Positions 16,865-27,491 of a stretch of DNA of 64,000 nt are shown here, piece after piece. The translations under genes and the position numbers were made by a program. The stretch covers positions 4,526,001-4,590,000 of the forward strand of contig CP045205.1 in assembly GCA_009363175.1 (NCBI GenBank), given 5' to 3'. The notes beneath the pieces were generated by a model. The model was not told where the DNA came from and ran no database searches. It worked only from the letters and a program-made list of their open reading frames with translations. The DNA comes from Citrobacter telavivensis (lineage in GTDB: Bacteria > Pseudomonadota > Gammaproteobacteria > Enterobacterales > Enterobacteriaceae). Each line of letters opens with the position of its first letter. The first letter of the stretch is position 1.

Positions 16865-18405
16865 TGTCACGCAACCTCCGCCACGCCGTCATCTCGCTGT
16901 TTATTGTGCTGGCATGGGGCACCGGCTGGCTGATGCTGTGGACGCTCGGTTTTTATCTGACCCATAACGGCCAGCAGGCGGCGCTGTTCCTGCCGCACGG
17001 TGTCTATCTGGCGCTGTTGATCCTGCTTTCACGCCGCTATTGGCCCGCGCTGGTGCTGCCGCCGATGCTGATGCTGCTCTGGCTGCACAGTGAGCAACTG
17101 CTCAATGGCTATATTCTGCTGGCCACGCCGCTCATCAGCGTGATCCCTGCCAGTCTCGCGCAGACCTTCTGGTACCGTTTCCCCCTTTACTGGCAGCGGC
17201 TGACGCTGCTGCTGGCCACGGTAACGGCGGCCTCATTGCTCAACGCCGCCCTGCTGTCACCGTTTGTCAAAAGTCCGGCGATGCTGCTCGGCCTGGCGTC
17301 ATTTACCGGTGGGGTACTGCTGACGCCGTTTGTCTATCTGATCTTCGAGTTTCTGCGCCAGCAGCATCGCTATCACCTGCTGGGGCTGGACACCAATAAT
17401 CCGCCGTTGCGTACCTCGTTAATCATCTGGTGCAGTCTGTTTTTTATCATTGGCATTGGTACCCAGATGGTGCTGTCGCCAGAGATTGAGCGCCTGCTGC
17501 TGATCGTGGTGTTTCTGCCCAATGTAGTCATGGCGTGGAAGTTCGGCTGGCAGGGCGGCGTGCTCTCAGGGCTGCTGGGCAGCATGATGATCACCATCGC
17601 CCGCCAGGTCGGCGTGGGGTTCAGCAACCTGGTTGAACTGGAGATCTTTCTCGCGACGCAGTCGCTGCTCGGCATTGGTCTGGGGATCGCTATCAGTCGT
17701 CAGCAACATCTGGCGCAAAACCTGCACCATTACCGCCAGCGCCTGGAGGCGGAACTGGCGGCGCGGCGGGCGCTGGCCGAGAAGCTGGTGCATACCGAAG
17801 AAGATACGCGCAAGAGCCTGGCGCGCGAGCTGCATGACGAGATTGGACAGAACATCACCGCCATTCAGATCCAGTCGCAGCTGGTGAAACGGGCGCACGA
17901 TCCGGCGCAAGCCCAGGCCGCCGCCAGCCAGATCAACGATCTCGCCCGACGGATCCACCACTCTACCCGCCAGTTGTTGCGCCAGCTTCGCCCCCCCGCG
18001 CTGGACGAACTGTCGTTCAAAGAGGCGTTGCTCCATCTGCTCAACGAGTTTGCCTTTACAGAGCGCGGTATTCGCTGCCAGTTTGATTATCAACTCACCG
18101 CCACGCCCGAAAATGAAACGGTGCGCTTCACTCTCTACCGGTTGTTACAGGAGTTGCTCAACAACGTCTGTAAACACGCCAGAGCCAGCGAGGTGCGGAT
18201 TGTCCTGCGTCAGCAGGGAGATGTGCTGCATCTGGACGTGACCGACAACGGTGTGGGGATCAGTGCCGACAAAATGGCCGGTTTTGGCATTCAGGGGATG
18301 CGCGAGCGGGTCAGCGCCCTCGGGGGCGAACTGGCGCTGGAGTCGCGGCACGGTACGCGGGTAAGTGTTAACTTGCCCACAAATTTGCAACAAATCGCCT
18401 TCTGA
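16864..18405 (+). CDS. UhpB-like membrane sensor histidine kinase
   Basis: The start at the ATG in TGATG is preferred over an upstream TTG, giving 513 residues. The N-terminal 300 residues form about eight membrane helices (MASE1-type). A HisKA_3 dimerisation domain follows with the phosphoacceptor H324 in LARELHDEIGQ, then an ATPase domain with N-box LLQELLNNVCKHA and G-boxes TDNGVGIS and GFGIQGMRERV. In the UhpABC system UhpB is controlled by the membrane receptor UhpC, which is also encoded here as the next gene. It is translationally coupled to the response regulator. Confidence 0.9.
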   Translation: MSRNLRHAVISLFIVLAWGTGWLMLWTLGFYLTHNGQQAALFLPHGVYLALLILLSRRYWPALVLPPMLMLLWLHSEQLLNGYILLATPLISVIPASLAQTFWYRFPLYWQRLTLLLATVTAASLLNAALLSPFVKSPAMLLGLASFTGGVLLTPFVYLIFEFLRQQHRYHLLGLDTNNPPLRTSLIIWCSLFFIIGIGTQMVLSPEIERLLLIVVFLPNVVMAWKFGWQGGVLSGLLGSMMITIARQVGVGFSNLVELEIFLATQSLLGIGLGIAISRQQHLAQNLHHYRQRLEAELAARRALAEKLVHTEEDTRKSLARELHDEIGQNITAIQIQSQLVKRAHDPAQAQAAASQINDLARRIHHSTRQLLRQLRPPALDELSFKEALLHLLNEFAFTERGIRCQFDYQLTATPENETVRFTLYRLLQELLNNVCKHARASEVRIVLRQQGDVLHLDVTDNGVGISADKMAGFGIQGMRERVSALGGELALESRHGTRVSVNLPTNLQQIAF

Positions 18406-18412
18406 CCAGGAA

Positions 18413-18489
18413 AAAGTCCTAGTCACTCCGGACTTTCTCTCATCCCCTTTTGATTTCTCTTTCTTATAGTCAGCAAAACGGAGACGGCT
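18413..18489 (+). promoter_or_regulatory. Hairpin and putative promoter between the kinase and UhpC-like genes
   Basis: Seven-base arms aaagtcc (18413-18419) and ggacttt (18430-18436) form a hairpin followed by ctctc. Downstream a TATAGT hexamer (18465-18470) precedes the next ribosome site (GGAGACGG). The gap of 84 bp, in a cluster otherwise joined by overlaps, suggests that the UhpC-like and afu genes have their own promoter or attenuator here, possibly driven by the UhpA-like regulator. Confidence 0.4.
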
Positions 18490-19794
18490 ATGCACGCAGG
18501 CGCAGCATCTGAAATCAATCAACGGTACCGCACGCTGCGTCCGCGACTGCTGATGTGCATGGTCATCGGTTACGCCGCGTTTTATCTGACGCGTAAAAGC
18601 GTGAACTACGTGCTGCCAGCGCTGCAAACCGATCTCGGGCTGGATAAAAGCGACATTGGGCTACTGGGTTCCCTGTTTTATCTGACCTACGGCCTGTCGA
18701 AATTTACCGCCGGACTATGGCATGACAGCCACGGACAGCGTGGGTTTATGGGCGTAGGCCTGTTCGCCACCGGCCTGCTGAACGTGGTGTTTGCCTTTGG
18801 TGAGTCGCTGACGCTACTGCTGGCGGTCTGGACGCTCAACGGATTTTTTCAGGGCTGGGGATGGCCCCCCTGCGCTCGCCTGCTGACCCACTGGTACTCG
18901 CGCAACGAACGCGGCTTCTGGTGGGGCTGCTGGAATATGTCTATCAACATTGGCGGGGCGATTATCCCGCTAATCAGCGCCTTCGCCGCTCACTGGTGGG
19001 GCTGGCAGGCCGCGATGCTGATGCCAGGGATAATCAGCATGGCTCTGGGAATCTGGTTAACGCTGCAACTAAAGGGCACGCCCCAGGAAGAGGGGTTACC
19101 GTCCGTCGGCAACTGGCGTAACGATCCGCTGGAATTGCGCCAGGAGCAGCAAAGTCCGCCGATGGGGCTGTGGCAAATGCTGCGTACCACGATGCTGAAA
19201 AACCCGATGATCTGGCTGTTGGGCGTTTCGTATGTGCTGGTCTATCTGATCCGCATTGCCCTCAACGACTGGGGCAACATCTGGCTGACGGAAAGTCACG
19301 GCGTCAACCTGCTCAGCGCCAACGCCACGGTGATGCTGTTTGAAGTAGGCGGTCTTCTCGGCGCGCTGTTTGCCGGCTGGGGTTCGGACCTGCTGTTTAG
19401 CGGTCAGCGGGCGCCAATGATTTTGCTGTTTACGTTGGGACTGATGGTCTCCGTCGCCGCGCTATGGTTGGCGCCGGTTCATCATTACGCCCTGCTGGCA
19501 GTCTGTTTCTTTACGGTGGGCTTTTTTGTCTTTGGCCCACAAATGTTGATTGGCCTGGCGGCGGTGGAATGTGGACACAAAGCGGCGGCAGGTTCAATCA
19601 CGGGTTTTCTCGGCCTGTTCGCCTATCTGGGGGCAGCGCTGGCGGGCTGGCCTCTGTCGCTGGTCATTGAACGCTACGGCTGGTCGGGAATGTTCAGTTT
19701 GCTCTCGGTCGTCGCGGTACTTATGGGTTTACTGCTGATGCCGCTGCTGATGGCGGGCATCACCACCACTCTCAGTCAAAGGATAAAACAATGA
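18490..19794 (+). CDS. UhpC-like MFS sugar-phosphate sensor/transporter
   Basis: The 434-residue MFS protein of the organophosphate:phosphate antiporter family has twelve predicted helices, with the family stretch YAAFYLTRKSVNYVLPAL near the N-terminus and FFQGWGWPPCARLL in the middle. UhpC proteins sense external glucose-6-phosphate and stimulate UhpB, while UhpT proteins transport. The neighbouring UhpA/UhpB-like pair favours the receptor role. It overlaps afuA by 4 bp (ATGA), so receptor and ABC transporter are translated together. It could also retain transport activity. Confidence 0.85.
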   Translation: MHAGAASEINQRYRTLRPRLLMCMVIGYAAFYLTRKSVNYVLPALQTDLGLDKSDIGLLGSLFYLTYGLSKFTAGLWHDSHGQRGFMGVGLFATGLLNVVFAFGESLTLLLAVWTLNGFFQGWGWPPCARLLTHWYSRNERGFWWGCWNMSINIGGAIIPLISAFAAHWWGWQAAMLMPGIISMALGIWLTLQLKGTPQEEGLPSVGNWRNDPLELRQEQQSPPMGLWQMLRTTMLKNPMIWLLGVSYVLVYLIRIALNDWGNIWLTESHGVNLLSANATVMLFEVGGLLGALFAGWGSDLLFSGQRAPMILLFTLGLMVSVAALWLAPVHHYALLAVCFFTVGFFVFGPQMLIGLAAVECGHKAAAGSITGFLGLFAYLGAALAGWPLSLVIERYGWSGMFSLLSVVAVLMGLLLMPLLMAGITTTLSQRIKQ

Positions 19795-20822
19795 AAATGA
19801 CCCTTACCTCTACTCTGATTGCCTCCGCCGTTGCGCTGGCGACCTTATCGGGCGCGGCGCACGCCAAAGGTCGTCTGGTGGTCTATTGCAGCGCCACCAA
19901 CGAGATGTGCGAAGCAGAAACCAAAGCCTTTGGCGATAAATATGACGTGAAAACGTCGTTTATCCGTAACGGCTCCGGCAGCACGCTGGCGAAGGTCGAT
20001 GCCGAGAAGAAAAACCCACAGGCTGACGTCTGGTACGGCGGCACGCTGGACCCGCAGTCGCAGGCCGGTGAAATGGGTCTGCTGCAGCCGTACAAATCCC
20101 CGAACCTGGAACAGGTGATGGAGAAATTCCGCGATCCGGCGAAAGTGAAGGGCAACCTCTCGTCGGCGGTCTACGTGGGGATCCTCGGTTTCGGCGTCAA
20201 CACCCAGCGCCTGAAAGAGAAAAATCTGCCGGTGCCGAAATGCTGGAAAGATCTGACCAAACCGGAATACAAAGGCGAAATTCAGATTGCCGACCCGCAA
20301 AGCTCCGGCACTGCCTACACCGCGCTGGCGACGTTTGCCCAGCTGTGGGGGGAAGATCAGGCCTTTGATTACCTGAAACAGCTGAACGCCAACGTCTCGC
20401 AGTACACCAAATCCGGTATTGCCCCGGCGCGTAACGCCGCCCGCGGTGAAACGGCCATCGGCATCGGCTTCCTGCACGACTACTCGCTGGAAAAAGAACA
20501 GGGCGCGCCGCTGGAGCTGATTTCTCCGTGTGAAGGTACTGGCTATGAGATCGGCGGCGTCAGCATCCTGAAAGGGGCACGCAACCTCGACAATGCCAAA
20601 CTGTTCGTCGACTGGGTACTGTCGAAAGACGCACAGGAACTGGCATGGAAGAAAGGTAAGTCCTATCAGATCCTGACCAACACCACCGCCGAAACCTCGC
20701 CGAACTCGCTGAAACTCGACGACCTGAAGCTTATCAACTACGACATGGATAAATACGGCTCAACAGACGTCCGTAAGGCGCTGATCAATAAGTGGGTCAG
20801 CGAAGTGAAGATGGGTAAATAA
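19791..20822 (+). CDS. afuA: AfuA-type periplasmic binding protein (sugar phosphate)
   Basis: The 343-residue protein has a Sec signal peptide cleaved after AHA (residue 25). It belongs to the ferric-iron binding-protein superfamily (opening GRLVVYCSATNEMCEA). It resembles AfuA of Citrobacter rodentium and enterohaemorrhagic E. coli, which binds glucose-6-phosphate, fructose-6-phosphate and sedoheptulose-7-phosphate rather than iron. The adjacent Uhp-like genes support the sugar-phosphate assignment. The ferric-binding consecutive tyrosines are not evident. The start overlaps the previous stop. Confidence 0.85.
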   Translation: MKMTLTSTLIASAVALATLSGAAHAKGRLVVYCSATNEMCEAETKAFGDKYDVKTSFIRNGSGSTLAKVDAEKKNPQADVWYGGTLDPQSQAGEMGLLQPYKSPNLEQVMEKFRDPAKVKGNLSSAVYVGILGFGVNTQRLKEKNLPVPKCWKDLTKPEYKGEIQIADPQSSGTAYTALATFAQLWGEDQAFDYLKQLNANVSQYTKSGIAPARNAARGETAIGIGFLHDYSLEKEQGAPLELISPCEGTGYEIGGVSILKGARNLDNAKLFVDWVLSKDAQELAWKKGKSYQILTNTTAETSPNSLKLDDLKLINYDMDKYGSTDVRKALINKWVSEVKMGK

Positions 20823-20859
20823 GCTCACACGATGACTTCCTGACGTTAAGGTTACGCAG

Positions 20860-20933
20860 GCCGGGTAAGGCAACGCCGCCACCCGGCAATCATCGTCACC
20901 CTGAATGCCGGATAGCGCTCACGCTTATCCGGC
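20860..20933. repeat. BIME: two REP elements between afuA and afuB
   Basis: Two palindromes, gccgggt ... acccggc (20860-20887) and gccggat ... atccggc (20907-20933), lie between afuA and afuB. Such BIMEs within operons often stabilise the upstream mRNA, which would fit higher expression of the binding protein. Confidence 0.85.
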
Positions 20934-20961
20934 CTGTTCGGGATTGAACAGCGGAAAACGT

Positions 20962-23040
20962 ATGTCACACACACTTGCACTCCATCCCGTGAAAAAGCGG
21001 GATGCGATATTCCTTTGGGTCTTACTCGGCTGGCTGGCCTTCGTCCTGCTGCCGAGCTGGAGCCTGGATTACGGTCTGCTGGAGTCCACGGGCGATGAAA
21101 TCCTCGAGGCCTACGGTTGGTCACAGTTCAATATCAGCTGGCTATGGTATCTGCTGCCAGGCCTGCTGCTGGTGCGCCCGGTCCACGAAGCCAGACGCGA
21201 ACAGCGTAGCCGCCACTACTTCGATGCCAGTTGGGCCTTTTTGTGCATCGCTTTTATCGTCATCAGCGCGACCGTTGAAGGGCGCGGTTTAGGCTACGCC
21301 ACCATCGTGCTGTTTGTCGCACTGGGCGCAATCATGACCCTGGCGCTGACCCGTCTCGAATGGCTGGGCGGCGACCGGTTTGTGATTGGTTCGCTGGTCA
21401 CCATCGTGGCGCTCATCGGTATCTTTATCGTCTGGCCGAGCATCGCCATTTTCATCCCGATGTTCACCAATGACGCGGGGGCGTTCGCGCCGCTGGCGTT
21501 TATGAATGTGCTATCGCAGGCGCATATCATTCAGGTGATCCTCAACTCTATCGCCCTGTCGATTGCCGTGGGCGTCGGCTGTACCTTCTTCGGCCTGGTG
21601 CTGGCCATTTACACCACCCGTATCGCCCAACGCAGCGCCGTTATTGGCCGTATCTTCTCAATCCTGCCGATCGTCACGCCGCCGTTTGTCGTGGGGCTGG
21701 GCGTTACGCTGATGATGGGCCGTTCTGGCTACGTGACCGAATTGATGGTGGAGTGGTTCGGGCTGACCAATACCAACTGGCTGTACGGGTTTACCGGCAT
21801 CTGGCTGGCGCAGGTGCTGGCGTTTACCCCAATGGCGTTTATGATCCTCGACGGCGCGATCAAAACCATTCACCCGTCGCTGGAAGAGGCGTCATACACC
21901 CTGCGCGCCAGTCGCTGGCAGACGTTTAACGGCGTGTTTGTCCCCCTGCTGAAACCGGCGCTGGCGAATGCGTTCTTAATTGTTATTGTCCAGTCGCTGG
22001 CCGACTTCAGTAACCCGCTGGTGCTCGGCGGCAACTTCGATGTGCTGGCGACGCAAATTTACTTCTACATCACCGGTTCACAGCTCGATTACCAGGCTGC
22101 CAGTACCCTCGGTGCCTTCCTGCTGCTGTTCTCGCTGTTGGTGTTCTGCGTACAGTACATGTGGATTGGCAAGCGCTCTTACGTCACCGTCTCCGGGAAA
22201 TCATACCGTGGCGACGTGCAGCCGCTGCCGGTCACCCTGGTCTGGAGCGTGGTCGCTATCCTGGCGATATGGATTGCCTTTAACGCCCTGCTCTACGGCA
22301 GTATTTTCTACGGCAGTTTCACCGTGAACTGGGGCGTGGACTACACCCTGACGCTGGATAACTTTATCAAGCTGTTTGGTCAGGGGATGAGCGACGGCGC
22401 ATGGCCTTCGCTGCTCGATACCCTGTTGTATGCCGGAATTGCCGCGCCGATCACCGCCGCCTTCGGCCTGCTGATCGCCTGGGTTGTGGTGCGCCAGCAG
22501 TTCAAAGGCAAAAAGACCATCGAGTTCACCACCATGCTGTGCTTTGCCGTACCGGGCACCGTGGCGGGCGTCTCTTACATCCTTGCCTTTAACAGCGCCC
22601 CGGTGTACCTCACCGGCACCGCGGCCATTGTCATTATCTCGATGGTGATGCGTAACGTGCCGGTCGGCATTCGCGCCGGGATCGCCGGACTCGGCCAGAT
22701 CGATAAATCACTGGATGAAGCCTCGCTCAGTCTGCGTGCCGGGAGCTTACGCACCATTACGCACATTCTGCTGCCGCTACTGCGTCCGGCTATTCTCTCG
22801 GCGCTGATCTACAGCTTCGTGCGCGCCATCACGACCGTCAGCGCCATTGTCTTCCTCGTCACGCCAGACACCCGCGTGGCAACGGCCTACATCCTGAACC
22901 GCGTGGAAGACGGCGAATACGGCGTGGCGATAGCCTACGGGTCGATTCTGATCGTGGTGATGCTGGCGATTATTTTCATCTTTGACTGGCTGATTGGGGA
23001 AGCACGTATCTCCCGGTCTAAAGCCAAAAACCAGGCGTAA
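20962..23040 (+). CDS. afuB: AfuB-type ABC permease (fused two-unit FbpB family)
   Basis: The start at MSHTLALHPVKKRDAI is chosen because it has a GCGGAAA site, while an earlier in-frame ATG lies inside a REP palindrome. The 692-residue protein contains two tandem permease units with about twelve to fourteen helices. Both EAA loops are visible (EEASYTLRASRWQTFNGVF and DEASLSLRAGSLRTITHIL). It forms the channel of the AfuABC sugar-phosphate importer. Its stop overlaps an upstream ATG of the ATPase gene region, so the genes are contiguous. Confidence 0.88.
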   Translation: MSHTLALHPVKKRDAIFLWVLLGWLAFVLLPSWSLDYGLLESTGDEILEAYGWSQFNISWLWYLLPGLLLVRPVHEARREQRSRHYFDASWAFLCIAFIVISATVEGRGLGYATIVLFVALGAIMTLALTRLEWLGGDRFVIGSLVTIVALIGIFIVWPSIAIFIPMFTNDAGAFAPLAFMNVLSQAHIIQVILNSIALSIAVGVGCTFFGLVLAIYTTRIAQRSAVIGRIFSILPIVTPPFVVGLGVTLMMGRSGYVTELMVEWFGLTNTNWLYGFTGIWLAQVLAFTPMAFMILDGAIKTIHPSLEEASYTLRASRWQTFNGVFVPLLKPALANAFLIVIVQSLADFSNPLVLGGNFDVLATQIYFYITGSQLDYQAASTLGAFLLLFSLLVFCVQYMWIGKRSYVTVSGKSYRGDVQPLPVTLVWSVVAILAIWIAFNALLYGSIFYGSFTVNWGVDYTLTLDNFIKLFGQGMSDGAWPSLLDTLLYAGIAAPITAAFGLLIAWVVVRQQFKGKKTIEFTTMLCFAVPGTVAGVSYILAFNSAPVYLTGTAAIVIISMVMRNVPVGIRAGIAGLGQIDKSLDEASLSLRAGSLRTITHILLPLLRPAILSALIYSFVRAITTVSAIVFLVTPDTRVATAYILNRVEDGEYGVAIAYGSILIVVMLAIIFIFDWLIGEARISRSKAKNQA

Positions 23041-23051
23041 TGGAGCGCACT

Positions 23052-24098
<1,047 letters not shown>

Positions 24099-24116
24099 GT
24101 TTTCGATGTTTTCGAT

Positions 24117-24143
24117 GCCGGAGAAGCGTAAGCGCCATCCGGC
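24117..24143. repeat. REP element after afuC
   Basis: Palindrome gccgga ... atccggc, 18 bp past the afuC stop, with the central asymmetry seen in other REPs of this window. Confidence 0.75.
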
Positions 24144-24173
24144 AACCGCTGTATATGTTTACCAGGGAGATCT

Positions 24174-24765
24174 TTCCGTTCACCTTATGTGCGTCGCCTC
24201 TCTGGAATTATCGTGTACGTGAACGGGCAAGGGAGGCTCGCCGCCGCCTCCCTTGCAACCCAGGCTCCCGGCCGGGAAAATTGTCGCTTCGCGATACCCT
24301 CCGCTTATTCCTCCGGGCTACCGGGTCGGGCGCGACTCAGCATCCCTGCTTCGCGCGCCCTGAACCCGCATCCCTGCGGGTTTCCCCGGCCCTCCGGAAA
24401 CACGTCGGCAATTTTCAGCCGGACCAATCCACACCTGACCACCTGAGCGGTTTACTGGTGCTCAAAGCGAAAAGAACTTGTTTGTAGAGCAGAGAATTGA
24501 AGCGATGCCGTTGGTCCGGCGTGAAAATCGATGAGCCGTTGACGGCTGACCGGGTCCGCCCGCAGGGAAGCGGGCGGAGGGGACGGCCTGCAGGGATGCA
24601 GGCTCGGCCCCGACCCGAAAGGCAGACGGCATAAGGCGAATGGACCACAACGTGGCGATTTTCCTCGCCGGGAGCCGGGATTGTTAAGGGCGTGGCGGAG
24701 AACGCCCTTAACACGTTCGCGGGTGAGTTGTTTCCAGAGAAGCAATGAACATAAGGCGAACGGAA
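24174..24765. repeat. Long palindromic repeat element, copy B
   Basis: This is the second copy of the element at 15471-16110, in the same orientation. Its left stem (24227-24237 with 24246-24256) differs from the copy A stem at three base pairs, and each change is compensated on the opposite strand: T-A becomes C-G, T-A becomes A-T, A-T becomes G-C. The outer ends are less well preserved than in copy A. The right part (24489-24726) is nearly identical to copy A, while the centre (about 24430-24488) is different. Open frames inside it follow from low stop density in GC-rich palindromic DNA and are not treated as genes. Confidence 0.8.
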
Positions 24766-24792
24766 CCCTTCTTTGAAAGGGCATAAAACATG

Positions 24793-25089
24793 TCTGATGG
24801 CGCTACGCTTATCAGGCCTACGTTGATCCCGTTAACCCTGAACCAGCCGCAGCCGTCCGCGCGGCGCGCTTAATAGCGGGAATGGGTTAACAATAAGGAA
24901 CAGAATAGGTCGCCAGCTCATAACGCCTCCAGATCAGGGGGTTATCTATACTCTGGCAGTGGCAAAGCAGAGCGACACTAAGACGAAAGTAGGAATGCCG
25001 CGCAATTGTTCATACAACGGAGTGATAACAGAAAGGTATTCGCAAATTTCAGTGAATATTTACCGCGCAACGTGGCGGTAAGAATAAAA
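24793..25089. other. Gene-free spacer with a REP half-site
   Basis: A REP-like palindrome (tgatggcgctacgcttatca, about 24795-24814) is followed by about 270 bp without a credible gene. The only structures seen are an 8-bp inverted pair gttaaccc (24831-24838) / gggttaac (24894-24901) and a small hairpin ttaccgc/gcggtaa just before the terminator of the next unit. Confidence 0.5.
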
Positions 25090-25119
25090 CGTCAACCCGG
25101 CTTCTCAGCCGGGTTGACG
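25090..25119 (-). terminator. Terminator of the frameshifted autotransporter gene
   Basis: Twelve-base arms cgtcaacccggc / gccgggttgacg close a six-base loop. On the minus strand the stem is followed by ttttattctta, a good intrinsic terminator, 18 bp after the stop of the autotransporter frame. Confidence 0.85.
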
Positions 25120-25136
25120 GGAGGCATATCGGACGG

Positions 25137-27491
25137 TTAGAACTGGTATTTTATCCCCAGCACACCGCTCGTGTCGTGAAAGCCGTTATTACCCATTTGT
25201 TGAGCCACGTTGCCCCACACGCTGAGATCCCGGGTCAACCGCCCCTCGACGCCCACTTTCACCTCAGCGACGTTTCGACTTCCCTGCAGGGAAGTACTCG
25301 TGTCATTCATCCTGACGCCGTACTGCTTCGTGTTGTGTATCCAGTTCGCCTCGATAAAGGGTTCAAACTCGCGTACGGTTCCTTTTTCCGCGGCGCTTTT
25401 TCCATTAGCGTAAAGGCGCATGCCCAGACGGGTCTGAATATTATTGTCACCCTGGCCCTGAACCCGCGTACCATTTTTCTCGGTATGGTCGTTAGCCTTC
25501 ACCCCCATCCAGGTGACCTGCGCCTGTGGGCGAAGATAGACGCTACTTTCTATGTCGCCTGCCGTCGTGAATGACCCCATGTGGAAAGCGTAACCCGACT
25601 CCAGCGACGCCGTCAGCCCCTTGCTTTTATAGCGCTCCTGAGCAATCTCATCGCCTTTAACCGTATTATCAAACCAGTTATAGAGTACCCAGGAATCGAC
25701 ATACAGCCCGGTTTTATCCACGGCGTTCTGGTACCAGGTTCCGTACAGACCGGCGCTGTAGCCGCTCACCTCGCCACGAGAACCGTAGCCTGAGAGCCTG
25801 TTATGGGTGTCGTTATCCTGCTTACCATAGCCCGCCATTGCGCCCAGTTGATAGCTATCGGTACCGTTCGCGCTGCCCTGGAGCAACGCGCCGCCGACCT
25901 GCACGACAACGCGGTTGGACGAGGATGTGTTCTGATCGTCAGACATCCGGCTCTTGTTGCGCCCGCCTGCCGTGCGCAGCCACAAGCTGGTCATATGGCG
26001 TTCCCCGGTAGCGGGGTCGGTATACCATGCTCCTCCCTGACGGTCCTGCAGCCGGGTGTTAAACAGCGTATTCGCTGCCGCCAGGTTGCTGGCATAGCTT
26101 CCTGCCTCAGGGCGATAGATGTGGACTGCATCAGAAGAATCGCCTGGTGCAGGCCGATCGTTGTTAACAACCTCAGAGGAGTCGTCAGGATCAGGAGTGT
26201 CCGTCAGACTGGTTAAATACCAGTTATTCCTGTCACTACCGGAAGCCGTTCCCTGCTTCACGTGATATTCATAGCTTCCCGCCACGATACGACCTCGTTG
26301 TACAAAGGCATCTGCCGTAGAACTCCCGGTCTCAATGATTTTAATCCCTTCATGTAGCAACGCCCCTGAGCCATTCTCATTGCTAACCTGCACATAGGTC
26401 GTACCGGTCGCGTTGCCGGTAACCACCAGCTTATCCGTCAGGCTACTGTCGCCGCCGAGAACGGTGCCCAGCGAAAGGTTACCGCCGTTACCCGTATAGT
26501 CGCCATCGATGGTCAGCGTATTCCCGGCGCTGGTTGCGCTGTTGTTGAGAATAATATTGCCGCTGTTAGTCACGTCGCCAGTCAGCATGACGCTAAGAGG
26601 GGAAGAAGGCGGAACACCATCATCATCAATCAGCAGAGTTCCACGGTTATCCAACGCGTTGACGGTCTGGCTGTTGCCGTTCAGGTTAAGCGTCCCTTCC
26701 TCACCGACGGTTACGCCGGAGGTATTGGCGAATGCATTCGACGTCGTCGTCTTCAGCATGCCTTCGCTGACATAGGTCGACCCCGTATAGGTATTTTCCG
26801 CTGACAGTATCAGCGTGCCTTCTCCTGCTTTGGTCAGGCTTTTACCGTCCCAGGCCGGGTTGACGTGCGCCGTATTGTCAGCCAGGGCAACGCCGAGATC
26901 GAAGGTTCTGCCCTCATCAAGCGTGAACGTCCCGTGCGCATCGGCGTCCAGACCGTTCCAGTACAGGGAGTATTGAATGATCCGAGAACCGGCGTTGATA
27001 TAGGCAAAGTCAGGTTGGCTCATGCCCGCGACGAGGGCATTACTGTAAGAAAACGCGCCCGTAATACCGTTCGTGGTTTCAACCAGAAGAATGTCGTGCA
27101 TATCCCAGTGGGTGATATTGGCATTAAGCGACGCGTTATCGCCAACCGAGAGAGACGCCGCCTTGAGGCTGACGCCTTCGCCAAGGGTGAGCGACGACTC
27201 GTCGGCAAACGACGCGTTACCGGAAAATTCAATCGGTTGTTCTGCCAGCGTTACGCTTGCCGCCTGACCCACCGTCAGATTACCGTTGATGGCCCGGTTT
27301 GCCGCATCATTACTGACTACCTGCAACGTTGTCGCGCTGTCGCTTGTACCGTCGGCCAGCCGGATATCACCAGTGATAATCGAGCCGGTATTCAGCGTCA
27401 GCGTGTTGCTGCCGCCGGTAAGACTGAGAGCCGCCCCCGCTTCGCCACCGCTCCGGTAGGGAGCACCGCCGGTGATAACGCTGTTATTAAT
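25137..27491 (-). pseudogene. Autotransporter, 3' part: beta-helix end and barrel (separated by frameshift)
   Basis: This is the downstream part of one autotransporter gene. It begins in the middle of a repeat module (INNSVITGG), continues with a beta-helix containing a PATR-type module (ILSAENTYTGSTYVSEG), a Pro/Asp linker, and an AIDA-like barrel ending LGIKYQF. The barrel resembles those at 46485 and 50762 (shared EANWIHNTK, ANTLFNTRLQDR and KVGVEGRL). The frame is open further upstream, but that part only shadows the other reading frame and has no ribosome site or signal peptide. Without the upstream part the protein could not be exported, so the locus is probably inactive unless the shift is a sequence error. 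Confidence 0.8.

Noticed and set aside
24189..24784. Open frames in copy B (85, 99, 110 codons and the tail of a 169-codon frame)
   Set aside because: Same reason as for copy A; the 169-codon frame also overlaps the end of afuC in another frame.
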